From: Pseudomonadota bacterium
GTDB lineage: Bacteria; Pseudomonadota; Gammaproteobacteria; Burkholderiales; JABEVD01
Direction of reading: 5' to 3'
NCBI GenBank assembly: GCA_021848825.1
Contig: JAJZTQ010000002.1
Coordinates: 149,563-213,562 of the forward strand
Length of the DNA: 64,000 nucleotides
The notes below the pieces were generated by a model that saw only the letters and a program-made list of their open reading frames with translations, did no database searches and had not been told where the DNA came from. Numbering within the stretch: position 1 is the stretch's first letter; each line of letters begins with the position of its first letter. Positions 13,010-23,200 of the stretch are shown here, piece after piece. The position numbers and the translations under genes were made by a program.

Positions 13010-13626
13010 TGGAAATCAAACTCATAGACGAAAAAGGCAAGACTTCGACCGTGGCCGCATCGGATGTTCTTTTCGGTCGCGATTACAACGAAGCGCTAGT
13101 GCACCAGGTGGTGACCGCTTACATGGCCAACGCGCGGAGCGCGAACAGGGCGCAAAAAGGCCGCTCGGATGTCGCGAAATCGACCAGGAAACCGTTCCGC
13201 CAGAAGGGAACGGGGCGTGCGCGCGCAGGGATGGCCTCCTCCCCGCTGTGGCGTGGCGGCGGCAAGATCTTCCCGAACAGTCCGGATGAGAATTTCGGGC
13301 ACAAGGTCAACAGGAAAATGTACCGCGCCGGGATCTGCACGATTCTTTCGCAGCTCGTCAGGGAAGACAGGCTCTCGGTGATCGAGAACATCACGATGGC
13401 GAGCCCCAAGACCAAGGAACTCGCCACGAAGCTGAAAGGCATGGGGCTGGAACAGGTATTGATCGTCACCGACAGCTTCGACGAAAATCTTTACCTTTCT
13501 TCGCGCAATTTGCCCAACGTGTATGTCGTCGAGGCGCAATATGCCGATCCGGTCAGCCTCGTCAGGTACCCTTCGGTATTGATGACGAAGGGGGCTGTCG
13601 CCAAGATTGAGGAGATGCTGGCATGA
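13009..13626 (+). CDS. rplD: 50S ribosomal protein L4
   Basis: Lines the nascent-peptide exit tunnel through its extended loop; 205 residues from ATG 13009 (an alternative ATG lies at 13006). Loop motif [20 protein letters not shown] is typical. In Escherichia coli L4 regulates the S10 operon through its leader; no such leader is visible upstream of rpsJ here. The start overlaps the rplC stop (ATGATG over TGA) and its stop overlaps rplW by 4 nt, so translation is coupled. Confidence 0.97.
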   Translation: MEIKLIDEKGKTSTVAASDVLFGRDYNEALVHQVVTAYMANARSANRAQKGRSDVAKSTRKPFRQKGTGRARAGMASSPLWRGGGKIFPNSPDENFGHKVNRKMYRAGICTILSQLVREDRLSVIENITMASPKTKELATKLKGMGLEQVLIVTDSFDENLYLSSRNLPNVYVVEAQYADPVSLVRYPSVLMTKGAVAKIEEMLA

Positions 13627-13919
13627 ACAAGGAACGCCTGATGCAGGTCATTTTGGCACCCGTGATTTCGGAAAAGAGCACCTACGTTGCCGACAAGTTC
13701 GAGCAGGTGATCTTCAAGGTGGTGCCCAGTGCGACAAAGGATGAGGTCAAGGGTGCAGTCGAGCTGATGTTCAACGTCAAGGTCGATTCTGTCCAGATGC
13801 TGAACGTGAAGGGCAAGAAGAAGCGCTTCGGCCGCTACATGGGCAGCCGCAAGGACTGGAAGAAAGCCTATGTCTGCCTCCAGTCCGGGCAGGAAATCAA
13901 TTTTGCCGGCGAAAGCTGA
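13623..13919 (+). CDS. rplW: 50S ribosomal protein L23
   Basis: Sits at the tunnel exit and docks trigger factor and SRP. 98 residues; N-terminal [14 protein letters not shown] and the basic loop [22 protein letters not shown] are diagnostic. ATG overlaps the rplD stop by 4 nt (ATGA). It is followed by rplB after 11 nt. Confidence 0.97.
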   Translation: MNKERLMQVILAPVISEKSTYVADKFEQVIFKVVPSATKDEVKGAVELMFNVKVDSVQMLNVKGKKKRFGRYMGSRKDWKKAYVCLQSGQEINFAGES

Positions 13920-13930
13920 GGGTATAAATT

Positions 13931-14758
13931 ATGGCACTGATCAAAGTTAAACCGACTTCCCCCGGCCGCAGGGCCGTGATCCAGGTGAAGACCCCGGGTC
14001 TTCACAAGGGTGCACCCCATGCGCCGCTTCTCGAGAAGCAGTCGAAGACGGCTGGCCGCAATCACAACGGGCATATAACGACCCGCCATATCGGCGGCGG
14101 CCACAAGCAGCATTACCGGATCGTCGACTTCAGACGCAACAAGGACGGCATTCCCGCAAAGGTCGAGCGCCTCGAATATGATCCGAACAGGAGCGCGCAT
14201 CTGGCGCTGCTGTGCTATGCGGACGGCGAGCGCCGCTACATCATCGCGCCGAAGGGGTTGACGGAAGGGACGGTTCTCTTCAACGGACCGGAATCCCCGA
14301 TCAAGCCCGGCAACTGTCTTGCGCTCAGGCATATTCCTGTGGGTTCGACGATACACTGTGTCGAGATGCTGCCTGGAAAAGGCGCGCAGCTCGCGCGTTC
14401 TGCAGGGGCGTCTGTCCAGCTGCTGGCGCGTGAAGGCGCGTATGCCCAGCTGAGGCTGCGCTCCGGCGAAATCAGGAAGGTTCATGTCGATTGCCGCGCA
14501 ACCCTCGGGGAAGTCGGCAACGAGGAGCATTCGCTGAGGTCGATAGGCAAGGCCGGCGCCAACAGGTGGAGAGGCATCAGGCCGACTGTCAGGGGCGTGG
14601 CGATGAACCCGGTCGATCACCCGCATGGCGGCGGTGAAGGCAAGACAGCAGCGGGCCGCGATCCTGTGAGCCCATGGGGAACGCCTGCGAAGGGTTTTCG
14701 CACCCGCAGGAACAAGCGCACTTCGGGCATGATCGTCCGTCGTCGTCACAAGAATTAA
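13931..14758 (+). CDS. rplB: 50S ribosomal protein L2
   Basis: Subunit-association protein near the peptidyl-transferase centre, 275 residues. Family motifs: [40 protein letters not shown] and the histidine segment [10 protein letters not shown]. The invariant histidine region is intact. ATG follows GAGGGTATAAATT; the ribosome site is GAGGG. Standard place between rplW and rpsS. Confidence 0.98.
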   Translation: MALIKVKPTSPGRRAVIQVKTPGLHKGAPHAPLLEKQSKTAGRNHNGHITTRHIGGGHKQHYRIVDFRRNKDGIPAKVERLEYDPNRSAHLALLCYADGERRYIIAPKGLTEGTVLFNGPESPIKPGNCLALRHIPVGSTIHCVEMLPGKGAQLARSAGASVQLLAREGAYAQLRLRSGEIRKVHVDCRATLGEVGNEEHSLRSIGKAGANRWRGIRPTVRGVAMNPVDHPHGGGEGKTAAGRDPVSPWGTPAKGFRTRRNKRTSGMIVRRRHKN

Positions 14759-14768
14759 GAGGTAGCTT

Positions 14769-15044
14769 ATGGCACGTTCAGTTAGCAAGGGTCCATTCGT
14801 CGACGCCCATCTGATCAAGAAGATCGAGGCGGTCAGGGCGACGAACGACAAGCGTCCGGTCAAGACATGGTCGCGTCGTTCCACCATCCTGCCGGATTTC
14901 GTCGGCCTCACCATCGCCGTGCACAACGGCAAACAGCATATTCCGGTTTACATCTCCGAGAATATGGTCGGCCACAAGCTCGGCGAGTTTTCGCTGACCC
15001 GCACTTTCAAGGGTCACGCCGCCGACAAGAAAGCCAAGAAATAG
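14769..15044 (+). CDS. rpsS: 30S ribosomal protein S19
   Basis: Head protein forming the S13-S19 pair that contacts the large subunit and A-site tRNA. 91 residues; begins [15 protein letters not shown] and contains [18 protein letters not shown] and [16 protein letters not shown]. Ribosome site GAGGTAGCTT. Followed by rplV after 9 nt. Confidence 0.98.
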   Translation: MARSVSKGPFVDAHLIKKIEAVRATNDKRPVKTWSRRSTILPDFVGLTIAVHNGKQHIPVYISENMVGHKLGEFSLTRTFKGHAADKKAKK

Positions 15045-15053
15045 GAGCCCGTT

Positions 15054-15377
15054 ATGAAAGCGATTTTGCGTGGCGTAAGGTTGTCTGCACAGAAGGGCAG
15101 ACTTGTCGCGGACCAGATCAGGGGATTGCCGGTCGAGAAGGCCCTCAATATCCTGGCGTTCAGCCCGAAGAAGGGCGCCGACATCATCAGGAAAGTGCTC
15201 GAGTCCGCGATTGCCAATGCGGAACACAACGAGGGCGCTGATATCGACGAACTGAAAGTGTCGGAGATCCTGGTCGACGAGGGGACGACGCTGAAGCGTT
15301 TCACGGCAAGGGCGAAAGGGCGCGGCAACCGCATCAGCAAGCGCACCTGCCATATTCAGGTCACTGTGGGCGTTTAG
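15054..15377 (+). CDS. rplV: 50S ribosomal protein L22
   Basis: Contacts all 23S rRNA domains and extends a beta-hairpin into the exit tunnel near L4. 107 residues, close to the usual 110. Signatures: [27 protein letters not shown] and the hairpin region [20 protein letters not shown]. Ribosome site AGGAGCCCGTT. Stop TAG at 15375-15377. Confidence 0.97.
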   Translation: MKAILRGVRLSAQKGRLVADQIRGLPVEKALNILAFSPKKGADIIRKVLESAIANAEHNEGADIDELKVSEILVDEGTTLKRFTARAKGRGNRISKRTCHIQVTVGV

Positions 15378-15397
15378 CCTTTTATAAAGGATAGGTA

Positions 15398-16102
15398 ATG
15401 GGTCAGAAAATACATCCGACAGGCTTTCGGTTATCGGTGCTGAAAAACTGGTCGTCGAAATGGTATGCGAACAGCAAGAAATTCCCGACCATGCTGCTCG
15501 AAGACATCAAGGTCAGGGAATTTCTCGGCAAGAAGCTCGCGCACGCATCGGTAGGCAAGATCGTGATCGAGCGTCCTGCGAAGAATGCGCGCATCACCAT
15601 CTTCAGCTCGCGTCCCGGCATCGTGATCGGTAAGAAGGGCGAAGACATCGAAGTGCTGCGTGCGCAGCTTCAGAAGATGATGGGTGTTCCCGTCCACATC
15701 AACATCGAAGAAATCAGGAAGCCTGAAATCGATGCCAAGCTGATCGCTGACAGCATCGCCCAGCAGCTGGAGAAGCGGATCATGTTCAGGCGCGCGATGA
15801 AGCGTGCGATGACGAATGCGATGCGTCTCGGCGCGCAGGGCATCAAGATCATGAGCGCGGGCCGTCTCAACGGCATTGAGATCGCCAGGCGGGAATGGTA
15901 CAGGGAAGGCCGCGTGCCGCTGCATACGCTGCGCGCGGATATCGATTACGGTGTTTCGGAAGCCAAGACCACTTACGGCGTGATCGGCGTCAAGGTCTGG
16001 GTTTACAAGGGTGAAGGCGGCAGGATGGAAGCGCAGGTTCAGCAGCCCGCCGAGCCGGAAAAGAAGGGCAGGAAGGGAGTGAAGAATGCTGCAGCCGTCT
16101 AG
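15398..16102 (+). CDS. rpsC: 30S ribosomal protein S3
   Basis: Lines the mRNA entry channel and takes part in helicase activity with S4 and S5. 234 residues, with the KH domain motif [16 protein letters not shown] and the C-terminal [20 protein letters not shown]. The tail is basic and alanine-rich ([16 protein letters not shown]). It overlaps the start of rplP by 17 nt, an unusually long overlap in this cluster that implies translational coupling. Confidence 0.98.
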   Translation: MGQKIHPTGFRLSVLKNWSSKWYANSKKFPTMLLEDIKVREFLGKKLAHASVGKIVIERPAKNARITIFSSRPGIVIGKKGEDIEVLRAQLQKMMGVPVHINIEEIRKPEIDAKLIADSIAQQLEKRIMFRRAMKRAMTNAMRLGAQGIKIMSAGRLNGIEIARREWYREGRVPLHTLRADIDYGVSEAKTTYGVIGVKVWVYKGEGGRMEAQVQQPAEPEKKGRKGVKNAAAV

Positions 16103-16502
16103 AACGAAGTTTCGCAAACAGCAAAAGGGCAGGAATACCGGCCTTGCGACGAGGGGCGCAAAAGTGTCCTTCGGCGAGTTCGGCCTCAAGGCAGTCGAGC
16201 GCGGTCGCCTGACGGCGCGCCAGATCGAGGCAGCGCGTCGCGCCATGACCCGTCATATCAAGCGGGGTGGCCGTATCTGGATCAGGATTTTCCCTGACAA
16301 GCCGATTTCCAAGAAGCCTGCCGAAGTGCGGATGGGTAACGGCAAGGGAAGTCCGGAATACTGGGTTGCGGAGATCCAGCCGGGCAAGGTGTTGTACGAA
16401 ATGGAAGGTGTGGATGAAGCGATCGCAAGGGAAGCGTTCAAGCTTGCCGCTGCCAAGCTTCCTATTTCAACGACGTTCGTCGTCCGTCAAGTGGGGCAAT
16501 GA
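16086..16502 (+). CDS. rplP: 50S ribosomal protein L16
   Basis: Positions the A-site tRNA in the large subunit. 138 residues; [17 protein letters not shown] at the start, then [18 protein letters not shown], and the loop with [12 protein letters not shown]. The ATG lies inside the rpsC 3' end with GGAGTGAAG as ribosome site. The arginine of the MGNGKG segment that is hydroxylated in Escherichia coli is not assessed here. Ends against rpmC with a 1-nt overlap. Confidence 0.97.
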   Translation: MLQPSRTKFRKQQKGRNTGLATRGAKVSFGEFGLKAVERGRLTARQIEAARRAMTRHIKRGGRIWIRIFPDKPISKKPAEVRMGNGKGSPEYWVAEIQPGKVLYEMEGVDEAIAREAFKLAAAKLPISTTFVVRQVGQ

Positions 16503-16687
16503 TGAAAGCGAGTGAACTGAGACAGAAGGACAAGGAAGGGTTGAACGAAGAGCTGCTGGAATTGCTGAAGGCGCAATTCAGTCTTCGCATGCAGCTTTCA
16601 ACCCAGCAGCTTGCAAATTACAGTCAAATGAAGAAGGTGCGCAGGGACATCGCGCGCGTTCGCACCGTCATGAGAGAAAAGGCATGA
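16502..16687 (+). CDS. rpmC: 50S ribosomal protein L29
   Basis: Small helical protein at the tunnel exit beside L23. 61 residues from ATG 16502 ([20 protein letters not shown]), preferred over the adjoining ATG 16499 because it gives the family start MKA and a better distance to GGGG at 16493-16496. C-terminal [17 protein letters not shown] is typical. Both ends overlap neighbours (rplP and rpsQ). Confidence 0.95.
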   Translation: MKASELRQKDKEGLNEELLELLKAQFSLRMQLSTQQLANYSQMKKVRRDIARVRTVMREKA

Positions 16688-16944
16688 GTGAACTACTGAA
16701 GCGCACGCTGACTGGCGCTATCGTCAGCGACAAGATGGACAAGACGGTGACGGTTCTCGTCGAGAGAAGGGTGAAGCATCCCCTTTACGGCAAGATCATC
16801 ACGCTCAGCAAGAAGTATCACGCTCATGACGAGAACAACGAGTTTCACAATGGCGACGTCGTCGTCATTGAGGAATGCCGTCCGCTTTCCAGGACGAAGA
16901 GCTGGCGCGTCGCCAAGCTCGTCGAAAAGGCTCGCAGCGTTTGA
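16684..16944 (+). CDS. rpsQ: 30S ribosomal protein S17
   Basis: OB-fold 16S rRNA binding protein of the 30S body, 86 residues. Signatures: [27 protein letters not shown] split by the usual hydrophobic strand, and [17 protein letters not shown] overlaps the rpmC stop by 4 nt. Last gene of the S10 group; a terminator-like hairpin and the spc promoter follow. Confidence 0.97.
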   Translation: MSELLKRTLTGAIVSDKMDKTVTVLVERRVKHPLYGKIITLSKKYHAHDENNEFHNGDVVVIEECRPLSRTKSWRVAKLVEKARSV

Positions 16945-16946
16945 CC

Positions 16947-16975
16947 TTGCAATGAACGGGAATTTCGGATAGAAT
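16947..16975 (+). promoter_or_regulatory. candidate promoter of the spc genes
   Basis: TTGCAA (16947-16952), 17-nt spacer, TAGAAT (16970-16975); predicted start near 16982. The -10 lies inside the hairpin listed below. The resulting leader of about 85 nt carries a small hairpin, ACGGC 17028-17032 with GCCGT 17037-17041 around a GACA tetraloop. Promoter assignment rests on sequence alone. Confidence 0.5.
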
Positions 16976-16989
16976 TTCCCTCTTTTTTA
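16958..16989 (+). terminator. terminator-like hairpin at the S10/spc junction
   Basis: GGGAATTT pairs with AATTTCCC (one mismatch) around a short loop, followed by TCTTTTTTA. It could end S10 transcripts. It physically overlaps the -10 of the candidate spc promoter, so termination of one unit and start of the next share the same bases. Confidence 0.5.
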
Positions 16990-17066
16990 GACCTGACCCG
17001 GACGGGATCCAATACTGGTCGACTGTAACGGCGACAGCCGTGGTCGGGATAAGTTGGAGTTGAAAA

Positions 17067-17435
17067 ATGATACAAATGCAATCCAGGCTCGATGTGGCCG
17101 ACAACACCGGCGCGCGCTCGGTGATGTGCATCAAGGTGGTGGGTGGCTCGAAGCGCCGCTATGCCGGTATCGGCGACATTATCAAGGTGAGCATCAAGGA
17201 AGCCGCCCCCAGGGGTCGCGTCAAGAAGGGTGAAGTCTACAATGCTGTCGTCGTCAGGACTGCAAGCGGCGTGCGCAGGCAGGACGGCTCGGTGATCAGA
17301 TTCGACGGCAATGCTGCAGTGTTGCTCAACAACAAGCTCGAACCCATCGGTACCCGCATTTTCGGCCCTGTCACGCGCGAGCTGAGGACGGAGCGTTTCA
17401 TGAAGATCGTGTCACTGGCACCTGAAGTGCTTTGA
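17067..17435 (+). CDS. rplN: 50S ribosomal protein L14
   Basis: Interface protein forming bridge B8 and the RsfS docking site. 122 residues; [37 protein letters not shown] and the C-terminal [18 protein letters not shown] are all family-typical. Ribosome site TTGGAGTTGAAAA. First gene of the spc group. Confidence 0.98.
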   Translation: MIQMQSRLDVADNTGARSVMCIKVVGGSKRRYAGIGDIIKVSIKEAAPRGRVKKGEVYNAVVVRTASGVRRQDGSVIRFDGNAAVLLNNKLEPIGTRIFGPVTRELRTERFMKIVSLAPEVL

Positions 17436-17449
17436 GGTAAGGAATAGCT

Positions 17450-17767
17450 ATGCGCAAGATCAGAAAAGCCGATGACGTCATCGTCATTGCCGGCAAGGAC
17501 AAGGGAAAGCGTGGCGCCGTGCTGCGCGTTGTGGATGATGAGCATGTGGTCGTGACCGGCGTGAACCAGGTCAGAAAACACAGGCGGCCGAATCCTGCCA
17601 AGGGAGACCAGGGCGGCATCGTCGAGAAGGAAATGCCTATCCATGTGTCCAACGTCGCGCTTTACAATCCGGCGACGAAGGCTGCCGACAGGGTGGGAAT
17701 CAAGGTGCTCGAGGACGGGCGCAGGGTTCGTTATTTCAAATCAAACGGCGAAGTGATCGGAGCATAA
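17450..17767 (+). CDS. rplX: 50S ribosomal protein L24
   Basis: Early assembly initiator of the 50S subunit with a KOW fold. 105 residues: [19 protein letters not shown] (KOW), [12 protein letters not shown], and the C-terminal [18 protein letters not shown]. Ribosome site GAGGTAAGGAATAGCT. The stop is 1 nt before the rplE ATG. Confidence 0.97.
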   Translation: MRKIRKADDVIVIAGKDKGKRGAVLRVVDDEHVVVTGVNQVRKHRRPNPAKGDQGGIVEKEMPIHVSNVALYNPATKAADRVGIKVLEDGRRVRYFKSNGEVIGA

Positions 17768-17768
17768 G

Positions 17769-18308
17769 ATGGCCCGTTTAAAGGATTTTTACAGGAATGA
17801 GGTGGTGCCGAAGCTGACCGCCCAGTTCGGCTACAAGTCTGTCATGGAAGTGCCGAGAATAGAGAAGATCACGCTCAACATGGGCGTGGGCGAAGCGGTT
17901 GCGGACAAGAAGGTGATGGAATTCGCGGTGGGTGACATGCAGAAGATTGCCGGGCAGAAGCCTGTCGTTACGAAGGCCAAGAAATCCATTGCCGGATTCA
18001 AGATCAGGGAAGGTTATCCTGTCGGGTGCAAGGTGACGCTCAGGAACATCAGGATGTACGAATTCCTGGATCGCCTCGTTTCCATCGCGATCCCCCGGAT
18101 AAGGGATTTTCGCGGGATTTCCGGCAAATCTTTCGACGGTCGAGGCAATTACAACATCGGCGTCAAGGAGCAGATCATTTTTCCAGAAATCGAATACGAC
18201 AAGATCGATGCATTGCGCGGGATGAATATCACCATCACGACCACGGCGAAAACCGACGAAGAGGCGCGTGCCCTGCTTGCAGCCTTCAAATTTCCATTCA
18301 AGAATTGA
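17769..18308 (+). CDS. rplE: 50S ribosomal protein L5
   Basis: 5S rRNA binding protein of the central protuberance, contacting P-site tRNA. 179 residues: [40 protein letters not shown] and [20 protein letters not shown] are intact. It starts 1 nt after rplX. Downstream rpsN follows after 9 nt. Confidence 0.98.
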   Translation: MARLKDFYRNEVVPKLTAQFGYKSVMEVPRIEKITLNMGVGEAVADKKVMEFAVGDMQKIAGQKPVVTKAKKSIAGFKIREGYPVGCKVTLRNIRMYEFLDRLVSIAIPRIRDFRGISGKSFDGRGNYNIGVKEQIIFPEIEYDKIDALRGMNITITTTAKTDEEARALLAAFKFPFKN

Positions 18309-18317
18309 GGAAGAATC

Positions 18318-18623
18318 ATGGCCAAAACTGCTTTGATCAACCGCGAAAAGAAGCGCCGCGAAATGGTGCAGAAATATGCTGCCAAGCGCGCTCAACTGAA
18401 TGCCATCATCAGGAACGTCAATCTGGGCGAGGACGAGCGCCATGAAGCTCGGCTCGCGCTGCAGGCCCTGCCCAAGGATTCGAGTCCCGTTAGGCAGCGT
18501 AACCGCTGCGCGCTGACCGGAAGGGCGAGGGGCGTTTACAGCAAGTTTGGTCTCGGCAGGATCAAGCTGCGCGAAACGATCATGCGCGGCGAAGTGCCGG
18601 GCGTGGTCAAGGCTAGCTGGTAG
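18318..18623 (+). CDS. rpsN: 30S ribosomal protein S14 (zinc-free form)
   Basis: Late-assembling head protein. 101 residues, the long cysteine-poor form typical of Proteobacteria, unlike the short four-cysteine form. Motif [20 protein letters not shown] retains a single cysteine. Begins [17 protein letters not shown]. Ribosome site GAGGAAGAATC. Confidence 0.97.
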   Translation: MAKTALINREKKRREMVQKYAAKRAQLNAIIRNVNLGEDERHEARLALQALPKDSSPVRQRNRCALTGRARGVYSKFGLGRIKLRETIMRGEVPGVVKASW

Positions 18624-18636
18624 GAGAATAGAACAG

Positions 18637-19032
18637 ATGAGTATGAGCGATCCCATTTCCGACATGCTGACCCGCATCCGGAATGCGCAAATGGCTGAAA
18701 AGCCCTCCGTTTCCATTCCTTCATCGAAGCTCAAGGTTTCGATTGCCAAGGTGCTTCACGACGAAGGCTATATCGAAGGGTACAGGGTGAGCGGCGCGGA
18801 AGCGAAGCCCACGCTTGAAATCGAGCTGAAGTACTATGCTGGCCGTCCCGTCATCGAGAGAATCGAGCGCGTGAGCCGTCCGGGGCTTCGCACTTACAAG
18901 GGGCATTCGAGCATCCCCAGCGTGATGAACGGCCTGGGCGTTGCGATCATCTCGACTTCGAAAGGCGTGATGACCGACCGCAAGGCGCGCGCGAACGGCA
19001 TCGGCGGCGAAGTGCTGTGCATAGTTGCATAA
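18637..19032 (+). CDS. rpsH: 30S ribosomal protein S8
   Basis: Central-domain 16S rRNA binder; in Escherichia coli it also represses spc translation. 131 residues from ATG 18637 ([18 protein letters not shown]), which sits 10 nt after AGGAG; the long upstream reading from 18547 runs through rpsN and is rejected. C-terminal [19 protein letters not shown] is typical. Whether S8 autoregulates here is not visible. Confidence 0.97.
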   Translation: MSMSDPISDMLTRIRNAQMAEKPSVSIPSSKLKVSIAKVLHDEGYIEGYRVSGAEAKPTLEIELKYYAGRPVIERIERVSRPGLRTYKGHSSIPSVMNGLGVAIISTSKGVMTDRKARANGIGGEVLCIVA

Positions 19033-19041
19033 GGAACGAAA

Positions 19042-19575
19042 ATGTCACGAGTAGCTAAAAACCCGGTGATTGTGCCGAAAAACGTGGAAGTTTCCCTGAA
19101 TCCTGGAAAGATATCGGTGAAGGGGCCGCTCGGTTCGCTCACCCAGGAATATCCGGATTACGTCAGCATCTCGGCAGAAGGCGAAAGTCTGCAGTGCAGT
19201 GCGGCAAACGATACGGCCCAGTCCCATGCGATGTCCGGCACGCTGCGCGCGCTGGTTGCGAACATGGTGAAGGGCGTCTCGACAGGATTCGAGAAGAAGC
19301 TGACCTTGGTCGGCGTGGGCTATCGCGCCCAGGCGGCAGGGGATACGCTGAATCTGACGCTGGGTTTTTCCCATCCTGTCGCCTACAAGTTGCCTCAGGG
19401 GGTCAAAGCCGAGACGCCGACCCAGACTGAAATCCTGATCAAGGGTGCGGACAAGCAGAAGGTCGGGCAGGTTGCGGCGGAAATCAGGGCATATAGGAGC
19501 CCCGAGCCATACAAGGGCAAGGGCGTGAGGTATGCAGACGAAGTGGTTATCCTCAAGGAAACCAAGAAGAAATAA
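19042..19575 (+). CDS. rplF: 50S ribosomal protein L6
   Basis: Near the factor-binding site of the 50S subunit; two repeated RRM-like domains. 177 residues: [17 protein letters not shown], the linker [11 protein letters not shown], and the C-terminal [18 protein letters not shown]. Ribosome site AAGGAACGAAA. 23 nt to rplR. Confidence 0.98.
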   Translation: MSRVAKNPVIVPKNVEVSLNPGKISVKGPLGSLTQEYPDYVSISAEGESLQCSAANDTAQSHAMSGTLRALVANMVKGVSTGFEKKLTLVGVGYRAQAAGDTLNLTLGFSHPVAYKLPQGVKAETPTQTEILIKGADKQKVGQVAAEIRAYRSPEPYKGKGVRYADEVVILKETKKK

Positions 19576-19598
19576 TCTTCGAATCTAAAGGACTGAAA

Positions 19599-19952
19599 AT
19601 GATCAACTTTGACGCGCGCCAGCGCAGAGCACGCAAAACCCGTGCCAAAATTGCTGAGCAGAGAGCGATCCGCCTGTCGATCCATCGCAGCAACTCGCAC
19701 ATTTATGCACAGATCATCGATGCGACAGGCGACAAGGTCCTGGTCAGCGCTTCGACCCTGGAGCCTGAAGTCAGGAAGGATTTGAAGAATGGGGGCAATG
19801 TCGCCGCAGCCGCAATTGTCGGCAAGCGCATTGCGGAGAAGGCAAAGCAGGCGGGAATCGAAACGGTTGCCTTCGACCGTTCCGGGTTTAAGTATCACGG
19901 ACGCGTCAAGGCGCTGGCGGAAGCCGCGCGCGAGAACGGTCTCGTGTTTTGA
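19599..19952 (+). CDS. rplR: 50S ribosomal protein L18
   Basis: 5S rRNA binding partner of L5. 117 residues: [35 protein letters not shown] and the C-terminal [20 protein letters not shown] are diagnostic. Ribosome site AAAGGACTGAAA. 10 nt to rpsE. Confidence 0.97.
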   Translation: MINFDARQRRARKTRAKIAEQRAIRLSIHRSNSHIYAQIIDATGDKVLVSASTLEPEVRKDLKNGGNVAAAAIVGKRIAEKAKQAGIETVAFDRSGFKYHGRVKALAEAARENGLVF

Positions 19953-19962
19953 TCGGGGTTAG

Positions 19963-20487
19963 ATGATGGCGAAGATGCAGGCTAAGGTGCAGCAGGCTGA
20001 GGAAAGGACGGACGGCCTCAGGGAAAAAATGATCAGCGTGAACCGCGTGACCAAGGTCGTCAAGGGCGGCCGGATACTCGGGTTTGCGGCGCTCACCGTC
20101 GTTGGTGACGGGGACGGCGGGGTCGGCATGGGCAAGGGCAAGTCTCGCGAAGTGCCGGTCGCCGTGCAGAAGGCGATGGACGAAGCAAGGCGCAAGATGG
20201 TCAAGATCGATCTCAAGAATGGCACGCTCCATCACGCCGTAGTGGGACGTCATGGCGCGGCGAAGGTTTACATGCAGCCTGCTTCCGAAGGTACCGGGAT
20301 CATCGCCGGCGGGCCGATGAGGGCCATTTTCGAGGTGATGGGCGTCACCAACGTGCTGGCGAAATGCATCGGCTCGACAAATCCCTATAATATGGTGAGG
20401 GCGACGTTGAACGGACTGATGGCGATGAATTCGCCTTCCGAAATCGCCGCAAAGCGCGGCAAGAGCGTAGAAGAGATTCTGGGGTAA
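19963..20487 (+). CDS. rpsE: 30S ribosomal protein S5
   Basis: Fidelity protein that contacts S4 and the mRNA entry site. 174 residues from ATG 19963 (a second ATG at 19966 is equally plausible). Motifs: [40 protein letters not shown] and [19 protein letters not shown]. Ends [13 protein letters not shown]. The N-terminal extension is glutamine- and lysine-rich. 2 nt to rpmD. Confidence 0.97.
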   Translation: MMAKMQAKVQQAEERTDGLREKMISVNRVTKVVKGGRILGFAALTVVGDGDGGVGMGKGKSREVPVAVQKAMDEARRKMVKIDLKNGTLHHAVVGRHGAAKVYMQPASEGTGIIAGGPMRAIFEVMGVTNVLAKCIGSTNPYNMVRATLNGLMAMNSPSEIAAKRGKSVEEILG

Positions 20488-20489
20488 TC

Positions 20490-20678
20490 ATGACCAAAGC
20501 AGAGAAGAAGATTAGTGTGACGCTGGTCAAGAGCGTGATCGGAACGAAGGCTTCCCATCGCGATACCGTTCGCGGTCTGGGACTCAGGCGTCTGAATCAT
20601 ACGGTTGTCGTCGAGGACACGCCGGCGATACGCGGCATGATCGACAAGGTGAGTTATCTACTGAAGTACGAGGCATAA
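20490..20678 (+). CDS. rpmD: 50S ribosomal protein L30
   Basis: Small beta-alpha protein of the 50S surface, 62 residues. [40 protein letters not shown] and the C-terminal VSYLLKYE match the family. It lies 2 nt after rpsE and 1 nt before rplO. Confidence 0.97.
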   Translation: MTKAEKKISVTLVKSVIGTKASHRDTVRGLGLRRLNHTVVVEDTPAIRGMIDKVSYLLKYEA

Positions 20679-20679
20679 G

Positions 20680-21114
20680 ATGCAGCTGAACGACATCAAA
20701 CCAGCAGAAGGCTCGAAGCGCCCAAGGCGCAGGGTGGGTCGGGGAATAGGTTGCGGCCTGGGCAAGACTGCCGGACGCGGCCACAAGGGACAGAAATCCC
20801 GTTCCGGCGGATTCCACAAGGTCGGTTTCGAGGGCGGTCAGATGCCCATGCAGAGAAGGCTGCCCAAGCGCGGCTTCGTTTCCCTGACGGCTGGCAGCAC
20901 GGCCGAGGTTAGGCTCTCGGATCTGGAAAAGCTGCCGGTGGACACGGTCGATCTGCTCGTGCTGAAGCAGTCGGGGATCGTCGCGCACGATGCGCTGCAT
21001 GCAAAGGTGATCCTCTCCGGTTCCATAACGAAGGCGGTCAAGCTTCAGGGGCTCGGCATCAGCAAGGGCGCGAAGGCTGCGATCGAAGCGGCTGGCGGAT
21101 CGGTAGAGGGCTGA
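20680..21114 (+). CDS. rplO: 50S ribosomal protein L15
   Basis: Late-assembly protein with a long basic N-terminal tail entering 23S rRNA. 144 residues: [39 protein letters not shown] and [17 protein letters not shown]. Ends in the usual alanine-rich [10 protein letters not shown]. The stop TGA is one base before the TTG start of secY. Confidence 0.98.
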   Translation: MQLNDIKPAEGSKRPRRRVGRGIGCGLGKTAGRGHKGQKSRSGGFHKVGFEGGQMPMQRRLPKRGFVSLTAGSTAEVRLSDLEKLPVDTVDLLVLKQSGIVAHDALHAKVILSGSITKAVKLQGLGISKGAKAAIEAAGGSVEG

Positions 21115-21115
21115 T

Positions 21116-22429
21116 TTGGCTAATCCCGCGCAAGCTTCCTCCATCGGGAAATACGGCGACCTCAACAAGCGCCTGTTTTTCCTGCTTGGCGCCCTGATCG
21201 TCTACAGGATAGGCGCGCATATTCCGGTGCCCGGAATCAATGCGAGCGTCCTTGGAGACCTGTTCAAGAGCCAGCAGGGCGGCATACTCGGCATGTTCAA
21301 CATGTTCTCCGGGGGCGCGCTCAGACGGTTCACGATTTTTGCGCTCGGGATCATGCCCTACATTTCTTCATCCATCATCATGCAGCTCGGCGCGGTGGTC
21401 TTTCCCCAGCTCGAACAGCTGAAGAAGGAAGGGGAATCGGGAAGGAAGAAGATCACGCAGTACACCCGGTATGGCACGCTCGCGCTTGCCGTGTTCCAGT
21501 CGATCGGCATTTCGATGGCGCTCGAGGCGCAGCCCGGGCTCGTTCCCGATCCGGGATTCCTTTTCAGGATCACGACCGTGATCACGCTCGTCACCGGAAC
21601 TATGTTTCTGATGTGGCTGGGTGAGCAGATCACCGAACGCGGTATAGGAAACGGCATTTCGATGATCATCTTCGCCGGTATCGCGGCGGGGCTTCCCCAT
21701 GCCATCGGTGGCACGCTGGAACTCGCCAGGACCGGCGCATTCTCCATCCCGCTGGTGCTGCTCCTGCTCGCCGCGGTGGTGGCGGTGACGGGGCTCGTCG
21801 TGTTCGTCGAGCGCGGCCAGCGAAGGATCGTCGTGAATTACGCCAAGCGGCAGGTCGGCAGGAAGATATATGGCGGTCAGAGCTCCCATCTTCCGCTGAA
21901 GCTCAACATGTCCGGCGTGATTCCGCCCATATTCGCTTCTTCCATCATCCTCTTTCCGGCAACCGTTGCAGGATGGTTCAGCAGCCACAAGTCGCTTTCA
22001 TGGCTTTCCGACATCAAGGATGCCTTGTCGCCGGGGCAGCCGATCTACGTCGTGCTCTATGCGAGCGCGATCATATTCTTCTGCTTCTTCTATACGGCGC
22101 TCGTTTTCAATCCCAAGGATACCGCGGACAATTTGAAGAAGAGCGGCGCTTTCGTTCCCGGGATCAGGCCAGGCGAGCAGACGGCGCGTTACATCGAGCG
22201 CATCATGATGAGATTGACTCTGATCGGCGCGTTTTACATCACGCTCGTATGCCTGCTTCCAGAATTCCTGATCGTGAAATGGAACGTCCCCTTCTATTTC
22301 GGCGGAACCTCTCTTCTGATCATCGTGGTGGTGACGATGGACTTCATGGCCCAGGTTCAGGCCTACATGATGTCGAACCAGTACGAGAGCCTGCTGAAGA
22401 AGGCGAATTTCAAGGGCGGCGGTATTTAA
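21116..22429 (+). CDS. secY: preprotein translocase subunit SecY
   Basis: Channel-forming subunit of the Sec translocon in the inner membrane. 437 residues with about ten hydrophobic segments. The N-terminal [20 protein letters not shown] and the motif [24 protein letters not shown] stretch (here NMFSGGAL) are typical. The start codon is TTG directly after the rplO stop; GAGGGC is the only ribosome-site-like sequence. The C-terminal cytoplasmic tail is [15 protein letters not shown]. Its place between rplO and infA is standard. Confidence 0.98.
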   Translation: MANPAQASSIGKYGDLNKRLFFLLGALIVYRIGAHIPVPGINASVLGDLFKSQQGGILGMFNMFSGGALRRFTIFALGIMPYISSSIIMQLGAVVFPQLEQLKKEGESGRKKITQYTRYGTLALAVFQSIGISMALEAQPGLVPDPGFLFRITTVITLVTGTMFLMWLGEQITERGIGNGISMIIFAGIAAGLPHAIGGTLELARTGAFSIPLVLLLLAAVVAVTGLVVFVERGQRRIVVNYAKRQVGRKIYGGQSSHLPLKLNMSGVIPPIFASSIILFPATVAGWFSSHKSLSWLSDIKDALSPGQPIYVVLYASAIIFFCFFYTALVFNPKDTADNLKKSGAFVPGIRPGEQTARYIERIMMRLTLIGAFYITLVCLLPEFLIVKWNVPFYFGGTSLLIIVVVTMDFMAQVQAYMMSNQYESLLKKANFKGGGI

Positions 22430-22432
22430 GGA

Positions 22433-22651
22433 ATGGCAAAGGAAGAAACGATACAGATGCAGGGGGAGATTCTCGAAACCCTCCCCAACGCGACTTTTCG
22501 CGTGAAGCTGGAAAACGGACATGTGGTATTGGGTCACATCTCCGGAAAGATGAGGATGCACTACATCAGGATTCTGCCCGGAGACAAGGTCACCTGCGAG
22601 ATGACCCCTTATGATCTGAGCCGCGTGAGGATCACATTTAGAGCGAAGTAA
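22433..22651 (+). CDS. infA: translation initiation factor IF-1
   Basis: OB-fold factor that occupies the A site during 30S initiation. 72 residues: [40 protein letters not shown], ending [13 protein letters not shown]. It begins 3 nt after secY. Location between secY and rpmJ is common in Betaproteobacteria. Confidence 0.97.
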   Translation: MAKEETIQMQGEILETLPNATFRVKLENGHVVLGHISGKMRMHYIRILPGDKVTCEMTPYDLSRVRITFRAK

Positions 22652-22663
22652 CAGGAGAGAAAC

Positions 22664-22777
22664 ATGAGAGTTCAGGCATCGGTCAAGAAGATTTGCCGGA
22701 ATTGCAAGATCATACGCAGGAACAGGATCGTCCGCGTCATCTGCACGGACCGCAGGCACAAGCAGCGCCAGGGTTGA
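22664..22777 (+). CDS. rpmJ: 50S ribosomal protein L36 (zinc form)
   Basis: Smallest ribosomal protein, 37 residues: starts [16 protein letters not shown] and ends RRHKQRQG. The zinc ligands are present: C11, C14, C27 and H32. The ATG follows CAGGAGAGAAAC. The stop codon overlaps the -35 element of the alpha-operon promoter. It is too short for most length cut-offs but is certain from the sequence. Confidence 0.97.
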   Translation: MRVQASVKKICRNCKIIRRNRIVRVICTDRRHKQRQG

Positions 22778-22802
22778 TGGAATGTCGCCTGGTTGTTATA
22801 AT
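22774..22802 (+). promoter_or_regulatory. promoter of the alpha operon
   Basis: TTGATG (22774-22779), exactly 17 nt, then TATAAT (22797-22802). Predicted start is near 22809, so the leader before rpsM is only about 23 nt. That is too short for the S4-binding pseudoknot known from Escherichia coli. A promoter at this position is expected from other proteobacteria. Confidence 0.65.
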
Positions 22803-22831
22803 AATCAATTTTTCTAAGTTGGAGTGATCGA

Positions 22832-23185
22832 ATGGCCCGGATAGCAGGGGTTAACATTCCGAATCATCAGCATGCTGAAATCGCGTTGACCGCGATTTAC
22901 GGTGTTGGTCGCACTCGGGCACGTCAAATTTGCGCTGCAGCAGGGGTGAATGCTTCGGCCAAGATCAAGGATCTGAGCGAAGCGGAAGTCGAGAAGCTGC
23001 GTGACCAGGTGGCGCAATTCACGGTGGAAGGCGATCTTCGCCGCGAAGTGTCCATGAACATCAAGCGTCTTATGGACCTCGGCTGCTACCGTGGGTTGAG
23101 GCACAGGCGCGGTCTTCCGGTGCGCGGGCAGCGCACCAGGACAAATGCCAGGACCCGCAAGGGACCTCGCAAGTCCGCGAAATAA
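22832..23185 (+). CDS. rpsM: 30S ribosomal protein S13
   Basis: Head protein contacting P-site tRNA and the 50S subunit. 117 residues: [28 protein letters not shown], and the C-terminal [20 protein letters not shown]. Ribosome site TTGGAGTGATCGA. First gene of the alpha operon; 15 nt to rpsK. Confidence 0.98.
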   Translation: MARIAGVNIPNHQHAEIALTAIYGVGRTRARQICAAAGVNASAKIKDLSEAEVEKLRDQVAQFTVEGDLRREVSMNIKRLMDLGCYRGLRHRRGLPVRGQRTRTNARTRKGPRKSAK

Positions 23186-23200
23186 CACAAGGGATTCCTC

